Of a DNA stretch of 13,731 nucleotides, positions 5,937 to 13,390 are shown one piece after another. A program made the position numbers and the translations under genes. The DNA lies in assembly GCA_031266635.1 (NCBI GenBank), contig JAISAN010000233.1:1-13731 (forward strand). Reading direction: 5' to 3'. This DNA is from Treponema sp. (GTDB lineage: Bacteria > Spirochaetota > Spirochaetia > Treponematales > Breznakiellaceae). Each line of letters starts with the position of its first letter. Position 1 is the stretch's first letter. The notes beneath the pieces are model-generated. The model ran no database searches, was not told the DNA's origin, and saw only the letters and a list, made by a program, of their open reading frames with translations.

Positions 5937-7211
5937 TTAAATTTGATCCGCTTCATCCGCGGGGAACCGTTTTTCCACAAGCTCCCGGTTTACCTGAAAA
6001 CCCTCCATACTAAGGAGGAAGCGCAGCACCGTAGCCCGGTGCAGGTCGCTGGGCACTTTCTGACCATCGGTTATATAGGCAAGATTTTTTCCCTTTTCCG
6101 CAAGGGCGCAAATTACATTGCCAATCCGGGTGGTTTCATCCAGTTTGGTCAGGATAAGCGAGCGGTAATTAAAAGGCTCAAACTGCCTGAGTATTTCCTG
6201 GATGTCGCTGGACTTGACGGTCGCCGCAATGACCAGGTAAACCTCCGCGTGATACCCGCAGGCATTCAGCAGTTCCTTCATCTTCCCCAGCTCCGCCGAA
6301 TCCCGGGGGCTCTTGCCGATGGTATCAACCAGGACCAGATCAACCCCTTCGGCGGCCAGGGCAATTTCCTTCTTCAAATCGTTGTAATTATCCACATAGG
6401 CCACAGGAAAATCCATAAGTTCCCCGTAGGTTTCGATCTGGGCCCTGGCGCCGATGCGGAAGGCGTCAATGGTGATTAGCCGTACCGAACGGACTTTTTC
6501 CCCCCCGCTCCCCAGACCGAAGGACGCCGCCAGTTTGGCGACGGTGGTGGTTTTTCCCACCCCCGTGGGCCCTACCAAAACCATAATCCGGGGAAGCTTA
6601 TGGTATTTCGATTCCTGAAACACATGAATGGTTTCTCCGATCCACTCCAAAACCTTGTTCTGAACTTCATTAAAATTATCAAGGGTCTCCAGGGTCAATT
6701 CCTTTCTTCCCCGTTCCAGGATGGCGGTGATATAAGCCGTGGAAAAATCGTTGAGGGCCAGCATTTCGGCGATCTGGGTCAGGACAGGATGATCCTCCTG
6801 CCGGGCGGGAACATCATGGGCATCAAGCTTTTCCTTGATGGTTCGTACTTCGTTCAGAATCATCATCTGGGTAGAATCTTTACCTGCCGCCGCGAGGACC
6901 TGTTTTTTGGCTTCCTCAAAATCCAGGGGTTTTTTGGGTGTTTCGGGGTTTTTGGGCATTTCGGCGTCCAGTACCGGGGCAGACAGGGGGCTGGAACCCA
7001 CCGCCCGGCCCAGGCCGGATCCGGCCAAACTTTTGCTAAAATACTGGGGGATATAAAATTCGATTTCCACTCCGTTCCGGGGGAAAAAGCCCAAAAAGCC
7101 CCCCAGCCGAATATCCCGCTGGGTTACAATCTGGATCCGGTCGCCGTATTTGGCAACAATTTTACCGAGGCAGTCGTTATAGCTAATCCCCTGTTCTACA
7201 AAACATTCCAT
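5937..7211 (-). CDS. flhF: FlhF, SRP-family GTPase for flagellar positioning
   Basis: A 424-aa FlhF with the usual three parts: an N-terminal B domain (1-100, including GGFLGFFPRNGVEIEFYIP), a helical N domain (about 115-205) and a GTPase G domain (206-400). Visible motifs are G1 GPTGVGKTTT (214-223), IDAFRIGARAQIETY (248-262), G3 DTIGKSPRD (296-304) and G4 TKLDE (355-359). In G3 the usual DTAGR is DTIGK. FlhF recruits early basal-body parts to the correct membrane site and is regulated by FlhG, encoded next. It starts 61 bases after flhA, the largest gap in the operon, with a weak GGATAGGG ribosome binding site seven bases ahead of the ATG. The gap holds only a small hairpin (gaacc-cgc-ggttc) and no clear promoter. 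Confidence 0.95.
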   Translation of the reverse strand: MECFVEQGISYNDCLGKIVAKYGDRIQIVTQRDIRLGGFLGFFPRNGVEIEFYIPQYFSKSLAGSGLGRAVGSSPLSAPVLDAEMPKNPETPKKPLDFEEAKKQVLAAAGKDSTQMMILNEVRTIKEKLDAHDVPARQEDHPVLTQIAEMLALNDFSTAYITAILERGRKELTLETLDNFNEVQNKVLEWIGETIHVFQESKYHKLPRIMVLVGPTGVGKTTTVAKLAASFGLGSGGEKVRSVRLITIDAFRIGARAQIETYGELMDFPVAYVDNYNDLKKEIALAAEGVDLVLVDTIGKSPRDSAELGKMKELLNACGYHAEVYLVIAATVKSSDIQEILRQFEPFNYRSLILTKLDETTRIGNVICALAEKGKNLAYITDGQKVPSDLHRATVLRFLLSMEGFQVNRELVEKRFPADEADQI

Positions 7212-7272
7212 GTTTTTACCCTATCCATAGGACCAACCGCTTATGCGAACCCGCGGTTCGATAAAATTGGCT

Positions 7273-9387
7273 CTAAGTATCCAGTTTAATAACACCAATG
7301 AACATAACGGTAATATCCGGAGAAATTTCGGGAACCGAAATGACCGCCAGTTCGGGGATTTCCCGCTCCACCGCGTCTTTGACCAGGCGCCGGGCCGCCT
7401 CGGAACAGAGAATCACCGGCGGATACCCCTGACTCTTTACCGCCATTACCGCCTTGCTTACCGCCCGGAGCCAGGCCGCCTGGGTTTGGGGGTCCAGACC
7501 GGACCGTTCTCCCGTGATGGTTTCAAATCCGCTTTCAATGATTTTTTCTTCCAGGGTCTTGTCAATGGTCAATCCATGAAGACGGCGTTCATCATCGGCG
7601 TATTGGTGGCATATTTGGCTGCCCAGCGCCTGCCGGGCCTTTTCAACAAGGGCCTGGGGATTTTTTGACGCCGGGGCATAATCCGCAATGGACTCAAGGA
7701 TCGAAATAGTATTCCGGATGGAAACCCGTTCCCGGAGCAGGCCCTGGAAGACCTTTTGTACAATTCCCACATTGGCGGCCTTCAACACCTCGCCGACCAC
7801 CGCGGGATAATCATTATTCAGATGGTCGAGAATCGCCTGGGTGTCCTGGCGGCCGAGAATATCCGCGGCGTGCTGCTTAATAATCTCCGTTAAATGGGTA
7901 GCGATAATCGAAGGAGGGTCTACCACGGTATACCCCGCCCGCTCAGCCTCGTCCCGCCGGTCTTCGCTTATCCAGAGGGCGGGAAGTCCAAAGGTAGGCT
8001 CCTGGGTTTTTTCTCCCGCCAGCTCTTCCGTTACATTGCCGGAATTGATACAGAGATAATATCCCATGCGGATCTTTCCCCGGCCCGTATCGACTCCCTT
8101 GATCTTGAAGCAATACTCCGAAGGTTCCAGCATCATATTGTCCATGATCCGGATTTTGGGGATTACCAGGCCCAAATCAAGACCGGACTGCCGCCGGACC
8201 CCCTGGATCCGGTCCAAAAGCTCCGCCCCCTTGTCCTTGTCAACCAGGGGGATAAGGCCGTAACCAAGTTCCAGGGAAAGGGGATCCAGGGAAACTATCG
8301 GCGAGAGTTCCGCCGCCTCGGCTTTGGCTTTTTTGTCCGAATCCCCGGTTTTTGCCATCATGCCGTCAAAGTCCGCTTTCCGGCGTTTCCTCCGCCGCAG
8401 ATAAAAGGCGTAGATCCCGACAAAAAAGGACATGGGGGCCAGTACATACCAGGGAAATCCCGGAATCAGGGCAAGGGCGGCAAGGACAACGGCGCTGACC
8501 CAGTAGATCCGTTCATCCCGGGCAAATTGTTCGTCCACCTGCTGGCCCAAATCGCCGGTGGCCGCGGCGCGGGTAACCACAATACCCATAGCGGTGGATA
8601 CCAGCAGGGCGGGAAGCTGGGAAACAAGGCCGTCCCCGATGGAAAAAGTTATATAGGTGCCCACCGCCGCGCTTAAAGGCTCCTGGTGAATGGCAACGCC
8701 GTTGATGATCCCGCCCACAATATTCACCACGGTAATCAGGATACCAACCTTCACATTACCGGAGATAAAGTTACTGGCCCCGTCCATGGCGCCGTAAAAG
8801 GCCGATTCTTTTTCAAGTTCCGCTTTTTTTGTCCGGGCTTCTTCCTCGGTGATGGACTGGGCGCTCAACTCCGCCTCAATGGCCATCTGTTTAACCTGCA
8901 TACTGTCCAGGGCAAAGCGGGCGGCCACTTCGGAAACCCGGGTGGCGCCTTTGGTAATGACCATTACCTGAACCGCGATGATAACAATAAAGATGATAAA
9001 CCCGACCACCAGCCCTTCGGTTCCCCCGGAGCCGACAACAAAAGAAGAAAAGGCCCGGACCATCCGGCCGTCAAACCGCGCCCCCCGGACCAGGATCAGG
9101 CGGGTGGAAGAAATATTCAGGGCCAGGCCAAAAACGGTAACCGCCAGCAGTATAAAGGGGAAAAGACTAAAATCGGTAGGTTTTATCGTATAAATTACGA
9201 TAAGCAGTATCATAAGGGAGAAGATCAGGTTAAAAGCCATAAGGGTATCAAGCAACACGGTGGGGATGGGGATAATAATCATCATCACCACCACCACCAG
9301 CACCAGTCCAATCAGCATGTCCCGGGAGGCCTTGAGCGGGCCCCGCCGGGAAGCGCCTTCCCTGTTTATCCGCGCCATGTCAGCCAT
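7273..9387 (-). CDS. flhA: FlhA, flagellar type III export gate protein
   Basis: A 704-aa FHIPEP-family protein. About eight membrane helices occupy residues 25-330. The cytoplasmic loop between helices carries MDGASNFISG (201-210), whose Asp202 corresponds to the proton-relay Asp208 of Salmonella FlhA. A charged linker (330-365) joins the large C-terminal docking domain (365-704), with RIMDNMMLEPSEYCFKIKG (412-430) as the family signature region. FlhA forms the nonameric ring that receives chaperone-substrate complexes and couples proton flow to export. I chose the ATG at 9387 because AAGGAG lies seven bases before it. An in-frame TTG six bases upstream would have only one base of spacing; another ATG nine bases downstream is less well placed. 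It begins 20 bases after flhB. Confidence 0.96.
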   Translation of the reverse strand: MADMARINREGASRRGPLKASRDMLIGLVLVVVVMMIIIPIPTVLLDTLMAFNLIFSLMILLIVIYTIKPTDFSLFPFILLAVTVFGLALNISSTRLILVRGARFDGRMVRAFSSFVVGSGGTEGLVVGFIIFIVIIAVQVMVITKGATRVSEVAARFALDSMQVKQMAIEAELSAQSITEEEARTKKAELEKESAFYGAMDGASNFISGNVKVGILITVVNIVGGIINGVAIHQEPLSAAVGTYITFSIGDGLVSQLPALLVSTAMGIVVTRAAATGDLGQQVDEQFARDERIYWVSAVVLAALALIPGFPWYVLAPMSFFVGIYAFYLRRRKRRKADFDGMMAKTGDSDKKAKAEAAELSPIVSLDPLSLELGYGLIPLVDKDKGAELLDRIQGVRRQSGLDLGLVIPKIRIMDNMMLEPSEYCFKIKGVDTGRGKIRMGYYLCINSGNVTEELAGEKTQEPTFGLPALWISEDRRDEAERAGYTVVDPPSIIATHLTEIIKQHAADILGRQDTQAILDHLNNDYPAVVGEVLKAANVGIVQKVFQGLLRERVSIRNTISILESIADYAPASKNPQALVEKARQALGSQICHQYADDERRLHGLTIDKTLEEKIIESGFETITGERSGLDPQTQAAWLRAVSKAVMAVKSQGYPPVILCSEAARRLVKDAVEREIPELAVISVPEISPDITVMFIGVIKLDT

Positions 9388-9407
9388 CGGCAAACTCCTT
9401 TGTCATA

Positions 9408-10529
9408 TCAGGCCCTCATTTCTTCGGCCTGGCGCCGTTCCGCGTTCAGCCGGTACACATAGACCAGCACATCAATTACGGCGTTATAAAACCTGACAGG
9501 GATAAGGTCCCCTACCTCGGTCTGCTGGTACAGGGCCCGGGCCAGGGGCCTGTTTTCCACCACCGGAACTTCATGTTCAGCGGCGATGCGGCGAATTCTC
9601 AAAGCTATTTCATCAACGCCCTTGGCAGTTACCTGGGGCGCCGCCCAGCCCTGCTCATATTTCAGGGCCACGGCAAAGTGGGTCGGGTTGGTGATCACCA
9701 CATTCGCCTGGGGAACAATGGTTTCCATGTTTTGGGTCATCATTACCCGCATCCGCCGGCGGATCCGTTCCTGGATCATGGGGTCGGGCTCATACTGCTT
9801 CCGCTCTTTTTTTACCTCTTCCCGGGTCATCTTGTTCCGTTCCCGGAAACGCCAGCGCTGAAACAAATAGTCGGGAATGGAAAGCAAAAGGAGCAGCAGG
9901 GCGGAGATGATTAACATCTGCGCCGCCAGGGACGATATGGTGGTAAAACCCAGCCACAAACTCACCTTTTGCAGATTAACAAGCTTCTCAATATTGGATC
10001 GGATTAAAATCCAGGCCACCGCGCCGATGATAATCATTTTAATGATGGACTTAAAAAAATTAAAAAGTCCGTCTATGGAAAAAATGGTCCGCTGAAAAAA
10101 CTTCCCCACCCGGGGGAGGATACGGCTAAAATCGGGCTCCAGGGGTTTGGTGGTAAAGATAAATCCCGTTTGGATAAGATTGGAGAACAGGGCCGCTATT
10201 ACCGCCGTAATGAGGATTGGCGACACCAGGCGCGCCAGATACAAAAAAACGGTAAACGCCGCCCGCCTGTCCCCGGCGGGCTCCATCTCTACCGCCCGGA
10301 GCAGAAAAAACCGGACCATCTCTACACAGGTCCGCAGCATACGGGGGGCAAAAAACAAAATAACCAGGGCGGGCAGGAAGAGCCCCAGGGCGCCGACAAA
10401 TTCCTGGCTTTTGGGAACCTGGCCTTCTTTTTCCCTGAGCCGTTTGAGCTTTACCTCAGTTGGTTCCTCGGTACGGTTTTGATCGTCGTCGGCGAACCAC
10501 TGGAGGTCAATATCCCAGGGGTTTATCAT
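9408..10529 (-). CDS. flhB: FlhB, export gate protein and substrate-specificity switch
   Basis: A 373-aa FlhB. A cytosolic N-terminus carries the conserved TEEPTEVKLKRLREKEGQVPKSQE (about 20-43). Four membrane helices follow between about 45 and 225, then the linker RWRFRERNKMTREEVKKE and the cytoplasmic domain with the autocleavage motif NPTH (281-284, cleavage expected between N281 and P282). After the hook reaches length, cleaved FlhB switches export from rod/hook to filament proteins. The tail keeps the expected VPVVENRPLARALY and IPVRFYNAVIDVL segments. Its ATG overlaps the fliR stop by four bases (ATGA), so translation is coupled to fliR. The N-terminal stretch MINPWDIDLQWFADDDQ precedes the family core and seems typical of spirochaetes, from memory. 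Confidence 0.96.
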   Translation of the reverse strand: MINPWDIDLQWFADDDQNRTEEPTEVKLKRLREKEGQVPKSQEFVGALGLFLPALVILFFAPRMLRTCVEMVRFFLLRAVEMEPAGDRRAAFTVFLYLARLVSPILITAVIAALFSNLIQTGFIFTTKPLEPDFSRILPRVGKFFQRTIFSIDGLFNFFKSIIKMIIIGAVAWILIRSNIEKLVNLQKVSLWLGFTTISSLAAQMLIISALLLLLLSIPDYLFQRWRFRERNKMTREEVKKERKQYEPDPMIQERIRRRMRVMMTQNMETIVPQANVVITNPTHFAVALKYEQGWAAPQVTAKGVDEIALRIRRIAAEHEVPVVENRPLARALYQQTEVGDLIPVRFYNAVIDVLVYVYRLNAERRQAEEMRA

Positions 10530-11338
10530 AAGCCCTCCCCTATGGGTTCGCCAATCCTGACATACAGGGTCTCAATCGCCGAAAAACCCGCGTCCACAAC
10601 CCGGCTGAAAGCTTCCACCATGAAGGGCAGGGAGAAAAAAATCAGGAGAAAAGCCACAGTTATGGAAATGGGAAACCCTTCGGAGAGGATGTTGACCTGG
10701 GGAGCGGCCTTGGAAATGAGCCCCGTGGACAGGGACGTCAGGAACAAAGTCCCCAGAATGGGCAGGGCGATGATCATGGCGTCCAAAAAAAGCCGGGTAA
10801 GCCCCGAAGTGAGCATGGCCGCCAACGTCTCCCGTCCCATGACCAGGGCCGGGGTGCTCAGGGACTGAACGGATCGATGGAAGCCCCCCAGGAAAAGCTG
10901 CTGGAAGCCCCCCACGGCAAGGAAAACCAACATGGCGACCAGGTTGAGATACTGGCCCATGAGGGGGTTTTCCACCTGGGACAGAGGGTCAAAGGTCTCG
11001 GACGCGCCGAACCCCATCTGCAGGGAAAAGAACTGCCCCGCGGTGGAAAAGGCGGCGTACAGAATGGTGAGAAAAAAACCTATGATGATCCCGATAATCG
11101 CCTCTCCAATCACCAGAAAAATGAAAGAAAGGCCGAAAAGCTCCACCTGAAGCCCCCCGAAGAAGGGAACGCCTCGGGCGTCCGGAATCACCCCGTAAGC
11201 GGCGAATCCCGCCAGGGCGATCTTCGCCACCTGGGGAATAGCCTCCGAAGAGAGAAGGGGCGCGGTTTCAATCATCGCCAGGGCCCGGACAGCGAGGAGC
11301 AAAAACACCGGCGCGGATTGCAGCATTTCATCCAACAT
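10526..11338 (-). CDS. fliR: FliR, export gate membrane protein
   Basis: A 270-aa integral membrane protein with about six hydrophobic segments. Family features visible are APLLSSEAIPQVAKIALA (26-43), the conserved AGQFFSLQMGFG (100-111), a KAAPQVNILSEGFPI segment (210-224) and a final amphipathic region ending at GEPIGEGL. FliR joins FliP and FliQ in the helical FliP5-FliQ4-FliR1 export channel; it supplies the single closing subunit. The ATG is 13 bases after the fliQ stop, with GAGGGAG as ribosome binding site. The gene end overlaps flhB by four bases. Length and motifs are normal. Confidence 0.95.
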   Translation of the reverse strand: MLDEMLQSAPVFLLLAVRALAMIETAPLLSSEAIPQVAKIALAGFAAYGVIPDARGVPFFGGLQVELFGLSFIFLVIGEAIIGIIIGFFLTILYAAFSTAGQFFSLQMGFGASETFDPLSQVENPLMGQYLNLVAMLVFLAVGGFQQLFLGGFHRSVQSLSTPALVMGRETLAAMLTSGLTRLFLDAMIIALPILGTLFLTSLSTGLISKAAPQVNILSEGFPISITVAFLLIFFSLPFMVEAFSRVVDAGFSAIETLYVRIGEPIGEGL

Positions 11339-11351
11339 TCGCCGCTCCCTC

Positions 11352-11621
11352 TTACCTCGCCATACTCGGAATCATCCGGAAAAGCTGCACGGTATAATCC
11401 CCCAGGGAGGAAAACATCCAGCCCCCCAGGAAGCCCAAAACCAGGAGTATGGCGATAACCTTGGGAACAAAGGTCAGGGTCTGCTCCTGTATGGAGGTCG
11501 TCGCCTGCAAAATGGCGACCACCAGGCCCACCGCCAGAGCGGAAAACAACAGCGGAGCGGCCAGGAACAGGGTTTCCAGGATCCCCCCCCGGAGGAGGGA
11601 GGTTATTTCGCCTATAGTCAC
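11352..11621 (-). CDS. fliQ: FliQ, export gate membrane protein
   Basis: An 89-aa protein with two membrane helices (about 15-37 and 52-74) and the family signature LQATTSIQEQTLTFVPK (38-54). FliQ provides four subunits of the FliP/Q/R channel. The start is GTG: AGGAG overlaps the fliP stop codon (TAG) and lies five bases ahead. The ATG two bases upstream is in another frame and is followed at once by a stop. The codons for Arg11-Gly12-Gly13 contain a run of eight G on the coding strand (11583-11590), a slippage-prone tract near the start of an essential motility gene. Confidence 0.95.
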   Translation of the reverse strand: MTIGEITSLLRGGILETLFLAAPLLFSALAVGLVVAILQATTSIQEQTLTFVPKVIAILLVLGFLGGWMFSSLGDYTVQLFRMIPSMAR

Positions 11622-11629
11622 ATGTACTC

Positions 11630-12457
11630 CTAAATGAACGAACGGACTATCTGATCCGTCAAGAGCCCCCAGCCATCTATCAGGATAAAGAGGATGAGCT
11701 TGAAAGGCGTGGAAATCATGACCGGCGGCAGCATGATCATGCCCATGGACATGAGGGCGCTGGCCACCACCATATCGATAACGATGAAGGGAATATACAG
11801 CAATATCCCTATCTTAAACGCCACGGTCAGTTCGTTGAGGATGAAAGCGGGGATGAGCACATAGGTGGGAACATCCGCCAGGGTATCGGGCCTGTCCAGC
11901 CCCCGCATGGCCATGAACAGCCGGATATTTTCGGGCTTTCCCTGCATCTGCCGGTACATAAAGAGCCGCAGGGGCGCTTCCGCCTCTCGGTACGCGGTTT
12001 CCACCGTGATTTCGCCGTCCGCCAGGGGCCGGAAGGCGTTGTCGTACACCGTGGTCAAGGTGGGCCACATGATAAAGGCGGTCAAAAAAAGGGCAATCCC
12101 CAGGAGCACCTGATTGGGGGGCACCTGCTGGAGGGACAGGGCCCGTTTGATAAAGTCCAGTACGATGGAAATACGGAGAAAACTCGTCATCAGTATGATA
12201 ATACTTGGCGCAAGGGAGAGGACGGTGAGCAAAAGGAGCAGTTGGAGAGAAAAAGCCACTTCCTCCCCGGATTCGGGGTTCCTGATGGTCAGGTCCACGA
12301 AGGGTATCACCGGGTCCGCCGGAGCGGCGGGGATACCCATGGTCCCGTCGGTGGACATATCGGGGAAAGGCAGGGTTTGGGCTTCAGCGCAGAACAGGGG
12401 AAACGCGAACAGGACGAGGAGGAACACCCCCCGGAGTTGTATCCGTTTTTGCCGCAT
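11630..12457 (-). CDS. fliP: FliP, export gate membrane protein
   Basis: A 275-aa FliP. An N-terminal signal peptide (about 1-26, MRQKRIQLRGVFLLVLFAFP...CAEA) is followed by a short periplasmic stretch and four membrane segments. Family signatures are SLAPSIIILMTSFLRISIVL (81-100), QVPPNQVLLGIALFLTAFIM (111-130) and, at the end, VASALMSMGMIMLPPVMIST (231-250) with FKLILFILIDGW. FliP forms the pentameric core of the export channel. The ATG comes two bases after the fliO stop, so translation is probably coupled; the only ribosome-binding candidate, AAAGG, is weak. The fliQ ribosome binding site overlaps this gene's stop codon. Confidence 0.96.
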   Translation of the reverse strand: MRQKRIQLRGVFLLVLFAFPLFCAEAQTLPFPDMSTDGTMGIPAAPADPVIPFVDLTIRNPESGEEVAFSLQLLLLLTVLSLAPSIIILMTSFLRISIVLDFIKRALSLQQVPPNQVLLGIALFLTAFIMWPTLTTVYDNAFRPLADGEITVETAYREAEAPLRLFMYRQMQGKPENIRLFMAMRGLDRPDTLADVPTYVLIPAFILNELTVAFKIGILLYIPFIVIDMVVASALMSMGMIMLPPVMISTPFKLILFILIDGWGLLTDQIVRSFI

Positions 12458-12459
12458 AC

Positions 12460-13098
12460 CTATAAACCTTTAAGCCTTTCCCGGTTTTTCCGCACATTGT
12501 CCGTGGAAAAACCCGGTTTTTCCGGGGGAAGACCCGCCCCGCCGCCGAAACGGCTGAGAAAAGCACGAAAATCAGGAAACTTTCCCCCGTGAGGATTGGA
12601 GCTGTTTTGGGAATACTCCAGGATCATGGCGTCCAGGGCTTCTTTGTCCGTTATCTCGGAGATCAGGGAAACCCCCCCCTCCCCCGCTCCCACAAGCCAG
12701 GCCTGGTTTCCCACATTTACCACGCAGACAAAACGGTTGGCGCCCAAATGGGCCTGGGTAAGGATCTTGAGGCGGGGGTCAAGGCGTTCCCGGGGCCGGG
12801 ACGCCCGGCGTATGAAAAACACGACGCCGTACACAGCCGCGGCCACCAGGGCCAGGACCAGCACCATCCTGAAAACGGCGAATCCCGACGCGGCCGGAAC
12901 GGGATCGGTCCCGCTTACGGGTTCCCCCAGGATAATGGCGGATTCATCCGGAATTTCCGTCCGGCTTTCAAGGGCCTCCGGGGCGGAAAACGGTATTTCC
13001 CCGCCCATATCCGCATCCTGCGCGGCCAGATAGAAATTTTGATTGAATATGGCGAAGGTAAGGAAAACCAACGCCGGAGTTAAACATAACCGATTCAG
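12460..13098 (-). CDS. fliO: FliO (FliZ), export gate assembly protein
   Basis: A 212-aa FliO read from a CTG start. N-terminal signal-like helix (4-27, ending YLAAQ), an acidic extracytoplasmic stretch (28-70), one membrane helix (73-96, FAVFRMVLVLALVAAAVYGVV), then a cytoplasmic FliO domain (LKILTQAHLGANRFVCVVNVGNQAWLVG, about 110-137, continuing VSLISEI) and a low-conservation tail. FliO helps FliP oligomerise. The gene is called fliZ in T. pallidum. I prefer CTG at 13098 because GGGAGGGG sits ahead with ideal spacing (GGAGG seven bases away) and the signal peptide then begins at once. The longer in-frame TTG start at 13131 has no ribosome binding site. The last 30 or so residues (PEKPGFSTDNVRKNRERLKGL region) are encoded by copies of the local hairpin repeat. 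A run of eight G lies at 12672-12679. Confidence 0.88.
   Translation of the reverse strand: MNRLCLTPALVFLTFAIFNQNFYLAAQDADMGGEIPFSAPEALESRTEIPDESAIILGEPVSGTDPVPAASGFAVFRMVLVLALVAAAVYGVVFFIRRASRPRERLDPRLKILTQAHLGANRFVCVVNVGNQAWLVGAGEGGVSLISEITDKEALDAMILEYSQNSSNPHGGKFPDFRAFLSRFGGGAGLPPEKPGFSTDNVRKNRERLKGL
12480..12524. repeat. Repeat unit (cccggtttttccg twice, with palindrome) inside the 3' end of fliO
   Basis: The 13-mer cccggtttttccg occurs at 12480-12492 and 12512-12524. The second copy is the right half of a perfect palindrome at 12505-12523 (ggaaaaacc, one base, ggtttttcc). Its core matches the stem of the intergenic hairpin at 13184-13215, so the same repeat family appears to be present both between genes and in the fliO coding sequence. 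Confidence 0.65.
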
Positions 13099-13144
13099 TT
13101 TTTCCCCTCCCAAGTACAAACTGATCCTCAATATAAAGATACAT

Positions 13145-13182
13145 GAGCTTGTTCCAAAACCCGGTTGGTTTTGGACAAGCTC
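13145..13182. repeat. Hairpin C: 15-bp stem with one bulge
   Basis: gagcttgttccaaaac (13145-13160) pairs with gttttggacaagctc (13168-13182) with a single bulged T; the loop is ccggttg. The left arm is shared with the outer inverted repeat of the 250-bp segment. Confidence 0.75.
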
Positions 13183-13183
13183 T

Positions 13184-13215
13184 TGGAAAAACCGGTCAAA
13201 AGCCCGGTTTTTCCA
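13184..13215. repeat. Hairpin B: perfect 12-bp stem
   Basis: tggaaaaaccgg (13184-13195) and ccggtttttcca (13204-13215) pair perfectly around an eight-base loop. The same core occurs twice in the 3' end of fliO. No T-run follows in the operon direction, so it does not look like a terminator. Confidence 0.75.
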
Positions 13216-13229
13216 TTAAATTCAAGGAA

Positions 13230-13260
13230 GCTGTTCCAAAAACTGAAGTTTTGGAACAGC
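13230..13260. repeat. Hairpin A: perfect 12-bp stem
   Basis: gctgttccaaaa (13230-13241) and ttttggaacagc (13249-13260) pair perfectly around the loop actgaag. The stem is one base different in spacing from that of hairpin C (gcttgttccaaaa), so A and C are diverged copies of one unit. Hairpin A begins just downstream of the predicted fliO promoter start. Confidence 0.75.
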
Positions 13261-13271
13261 CTCACATTATT

Positions 13272-13300
13272 ATTATAGGCCATTGTTTTTATTTTGTCCA
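13272..13300 (-). promoter_or_regulatory. Sigma-70-type promoter for the fliO operon
   Basis: On the minus strand, TGGACA (13300-13295) is followed after exactly 17 bases by TATAAT (13277-13272), one mismatch from the full consensus. The start of transcription would be near 13265, giving a leader of about 165 bases to the CTG start of fliO that contains hairpins A, B and C. The spacing and match make chance unlikely even in this AT-rich stretch. Treponemal flagellar operons are known to use sigma-70-type promoters, which fits. Confidence 0.72.
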
Positions 13301-13319
13301 GTAGTTTACACAAAAAAAT

Positions 13320-13346
13320 AAAAAAATGGAGGCTTTTTCATTAGCC
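13320..13346 (-). terminator. Weak terminator-like hairpin after the rightmost gene
   Basis: On the minus strand GGCT (13346-13343) and AGCC (13334-13331) can pair around an eight-base loop, followed after four bases by a run of seven T (13326-13320). The stem is short and AT-flanked. It lies between the stop of the right-hand gene and the fliO promoter, where a terminator would be expected. Confidence 0.3.
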
Positions 13347-13390
13347 AAAAAGTTAAGGCCCCCCGGGCCCCCCCGGGTTTTGGAACAAGC

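Noticed and set aside
7212..7272. flhA-flhF gap considered as an internal promoter site
   Set aside because: It holds a small hairpin but I see no -35/-10 pair with proper spacing nor a sigma-28-type site.
8686..9462. Plus-strand open frame with a histidine-rich stretch opposite flhA
   Set aside because: The His run is the antisense of the Val/Met/Ile codons in the first FlhA membrane helices. FlhA is certain, so this is a shadow.
13128..13313. 61-codon minus-strand frame before fliO
   Set aside because: It is a translation of the hairpin repeats (alternating Phe-Trp-Asn and Leu-Glu-Gln blocks) and covers the predicted promoter; not a protein gene.
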